Program-made: the position numbers and the translations under genes
The notes under the pieces: model-generated
Seen by the model: the letters and a program-made list of their open reading frames with translations, nothing else
Database searches by the model: none
What the model was told of the DNA's origin: nothing
In this document: positions 13,187-14,726 of the stretch, piece by piece
Layout: each line of letters starts with the position of its first letter
How positions within the stretch are numbered: position 1 is the stretch's first letter
Source of the DNA: Planctomycetota bacterium
GTDB lineage: Bacteria > Planctomycetota > Phycisphaerae > UBA1845 > CAIVHJ01
Direction of reading: 5' to 3'
DNA: 14,726 bases
Assembly: GCA_022573485.1 (NCBI GenBank)
Contig: JACZTW010000055.1
Span: forward strand, 1-14,726

Positions 13187-14335
13187 CTACTTGTCTTCCT
13201 CGCTGACGCCCATGCCGCTGCGGTCGGGGTAGGCGGGTCGGGCGGGCTTTTTGTACGGGTTGCGTTTGAGTTCGTCGAGCATGTGCGCGATGGCGGCATC
13301 GAGTTGCGGGTCGCCGCCGTCGGTCATCAGGGCTGGGTCGTCGATGACCTCGATGTCCGGATCCACGCCGTGGCCTTCGATGCCCCAGGTGCCGTCGAGT
13401 TCGTAGAACGCGAATGTCGGTGCCGTGATGCTGCCGCCGTCAATCAATCGCGGATTGCCGCTGTAGCCGACCAGTCCGCCCCAGGTGCGCATGCCGATCA
13501 GCTTGCCGACACCCCGCATGCGGAAATAGAACGGAAAGTAATCCCCGCCGGAGCCAGCCAGGCCGTTGATGAGCATGCACTTGGGCCCCTGATGACTGTC
13601 TGGCGGCCAGGACCAGTCGTGGCCGTCGCGCACCGCCCAGTAGTTGGCCATCGGGCGTTCGAGCAATTCGACAAAACGCGTCGGGATCTGCCCGCCGCCG
13701 TTCCAACGCTCGTCGATGATCAGCGCTTCCTTCTCGACCTGGCCGTAGAATTGCCGGAACAGATCGTTCTGCCCGCTGACGCCGGTGTTGGGTACATAAA
13801 TGTAACCCACACGCCCGCCGGTCTTCTCCGCGACATAGGCGCGATTGTGCTCGATCCAGGATCGATAGCGTTGCCTGCGCTCGTTATCCAGCAACTTGAC
13901 GACAATGTGGCGGGCGTCGTCGTCGATCTGCGGCTTGTCGCTGACCGTCAGTGTCGCGATCTTCCCGCCCTTGCTCACGAACGCAGCCCACGGGTCTTTC
14001 GTCGCATCCAGCGGCACGCCATCGACCGCCAGCAGGTAGTCGCCCTCGTGGACGTCCACGCCTCCTTGTCCCAGCGGACCCCGCGCGTCGACATCCCAGA
14101 CCGCACCGCGATAGATTTTCGCGATTTGATAGGCCCCGTCGTGCAAACGGTAGTCGACGCCCAACATGCCGACGGAAACGGTGGGCGCTTTCTCCACGTC
14201 GCCCGCCCGGATTTCGGACCCACTCAGGGCTGCGTGGCGGTGAGCGAACCAAATCTCCGGCAAATTCTCGACGCATGCAAACCGACTTCGAAGCTGTGCA
14301 TCAAGCCGCGCTGATGGCTGGCGCGGGCCGCTCAC
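13187..14335 (-). CDS. Tricorn-type S41 peptidase, C-terminal catalytic part only (probable pseudogene)
   Basis: The reading frame matches only the end of Tricorn-type proteases, which are normally over 1000 residues. The PDZ-like domain (from PTVSVGMLGVDY to about VVKLL), RYRSWIEHNRAYV, the glycine-rich ERWNGGGQ, the nucleophile Ser in GLAGSGGDYFPFYFR (codon 13552-13550), TRTWGG and the Glu in WGIEGHGVDPD (codon 13378-13376) are all recognisable. The two beta-propellers are absent. No signal peptide is seen. No ATG exists in frame before the homology; the GTG at 14335 used here overlaps yggS by 35 bases and has no ribosome binding site. In another frame, ATG 14276 begins MRREFAGDLVRS, resembling the segment just before the Tricorn catalytic His (GEYRTSH), so a one-base shift near 14230-14262 may have broken the gene. 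S41 membership is firm; activity is doubtful. Confidence 0.75.
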   Translation of the reverse strand: MSGPRQPSARLDAQLRSRFACVENLPEIWFAHRHAALSGSEIRAGDVEKAPTVSVGMLGVDYRLHDGAYQIAKIYRGAVWDVDARGPLGQGGVDVHEGDYLLAVDGVPLDATKDPWAAFVSKGGKIATLTVSDKPQIDDDARHIVVKLLDNERRQRYRSWIEHNRAYVAEKTGGRVGYIYVPNTGVSGQNDLFRQFYGQVEKEALIIDERWNGGGQIPTRFVELLERPMANYWAVRDGHDWSWPPDSHQGPKCMLINGLAGSGGDYFPFYFRMRGVGKLIGMRTWGGLVGYSGNPRLIDGGSITAPTFAFYELDGTWGIEGHGVDPDIEVIDDPALMTDGGDPQLDAAIAHMLDELKRNPYKKPARPAYPDRSGMGVSEEDK

Positions 14336-14726
14336 CAAAGATCGCCGTGCCAACGCGAACGTGGGTCGCGCCGAATTGGACGGCAATTTCGTAGTCGCCA
14401 GTCATTCCCATGCTGAGCCCGCTGAGACCGTTACGGCCAGCAATATCAGCCAACAACGAATAATGCAGTGACGGCTCTTCGTCGAGTGGCGGCAGGCACA
14501 TAAGGCCAATGACGTTGAGTCCAAGTGCGCCAATGCACTGAGAAATCAGAGCGTCCGCCTCTCCGGGCGCCACTCCGGACTTTTGCGGTTCTTCCCCGGT
14601 GTTGACCTGAATGAAGCACGGGAGCATTCGCCCGGCGCGTGCCATTTCGTCGGCGAGAGCGCCGGCGAGCTTCACCCGGTCGACGGTATGGATGACGTCA
14701 AACAGAGCGACCGCCCGGCGTACCTT
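14301..14726 (-). CDS. yggS: YggS-family PLP homeostasis protein, 3' part (runs off the window)
   Basis: The frame is open to the window edge at 14726 and reads KVRRAVALFDVIHTVDRVKL before the region from GTG 14675, so the gene continues outside. The visible 141 residues carry family signatures: LFDVIHTVD, IQVNTGEEPQKSG, LMCLPP, LSMGMTGDYEIAV and GATHVRVGTAIFG, the last two forming the PLP phosphate-binding end of the single-domain TIM barrel. YggS/PROSC proteins bind and buffer pyridoxal 5'-phosphate and have no known enzymatic activity. Kynureninase in this window needs PLP, but YggS is a housekeeping gene and the link is probably coincidental. The stop at 14301 is directly followed by the truncated S41 frame. 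Identification is firm; N-terminus not seen. Confidence 0.93.
   Translation of the reverse strand, partial: KVRRAVALFDVIHTVDRVKLAGALADEMARAGRMLPCFIQVNTGEEPQKSGVAPGEADALISQCIGALGLNVIGLMCLPPLDEEPSLHYSLLADIAGRNGLSGLSMGMTGDYEIAVQFGATHVRVGTAIFGERPAPAISAA

Noticed and set aside
12803..14314. 503-codon + strand ORF
   Set aside because: It runs out of frame through the TPR-like gene, across a tandem repeat, and antisense to the S41 gene and its start. It matches no family and is an artefact of high GC at third positions.

Overview
The window is GC-rich bacterial DNA dominated by one metabolic locus: a nearly complete tryptophan-degradation (kynurenine / 3-hydroxyanthranilate) cluster. The lineage cannot be fixed without a search. 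I lean to Planctomycetota or a similar soil/sediment phylum. The reasons are the large secreted propeller-peptidase, the membrane-anchored TPR-like protein, a Tricorn-type S41 peptidase, many short intergenic repeats, and kynurenine genes arranged unlike the Pseudomonas/Burkholderia operons.

Region 1 (1-6570, + strand) starts with a leader of about 270 bases. It is followed by 3-hydroxyanthranilate 3,4-dioxygenase (268-801), a four-helix-bundle 'S23/IVP' protein (905-1270), ACMS decarboxylase (1376-2389), kynureninase (2441-3709), kynurenine 3-monooxygenase (3754-5088), tryptophan 2,3-dioxygenase (5117-5899) and a KynB-type kynurenine formamidase (5950-6570). Region 2 (6688-8706, - strand) carries a RidA-family 2-aminomuconate deaminase and a 2-aminomuconic 6-semialdehyde dehydrogenase, convergent with region 1. 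Together the eight enzymes predict Trp -> N-formylkynurenine -> kynurenine -> 3-hydroxykynurenine -> 3-hydroxyanthranilate -> ACMS -> 2-aminomuconic semialdehyde -> 2-aminomuconate -> 4-oxalocrotonate. ACMS decarboxylase plus its dehydrogenase point to catabolism rather than quinolinate/NAD synthesis. The lower meta-cleavage steps, a transporter and a regulator are not in the window.

Region 3 (8821-13109, + strand) has a 997-residue secreted protein that joins a TolB/PD40 propeller, an M28 zinc aminopeptidase and a PDZ domain. After it come a 284-base non-coding stretch packed with perfect short hairpins and a two-TM protein with TPR-like helices. Region 4 (13187-14726, - strand) holds the catalytic end of a Tricorn-type S41 peptidase without its propellers, probably decayed, and the 3' part of yggS (PLP homeostasis), which runs off the window.

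The least expected layer is in the gaps. Short tandem arrays with a 7-base period and a different consensus each time sit at four places: both sides of the S23/IVP gene, before kynB, across the end of kynB, and before the S41 stop codon. A 9-base-period array forms a 30-bp-arm hairpin between the two minus-strand enzyme genes. The S23/IVP gene lies between inverted copies of the same heptamer array and looks like a small cassette inserted into the kynurenine operon.
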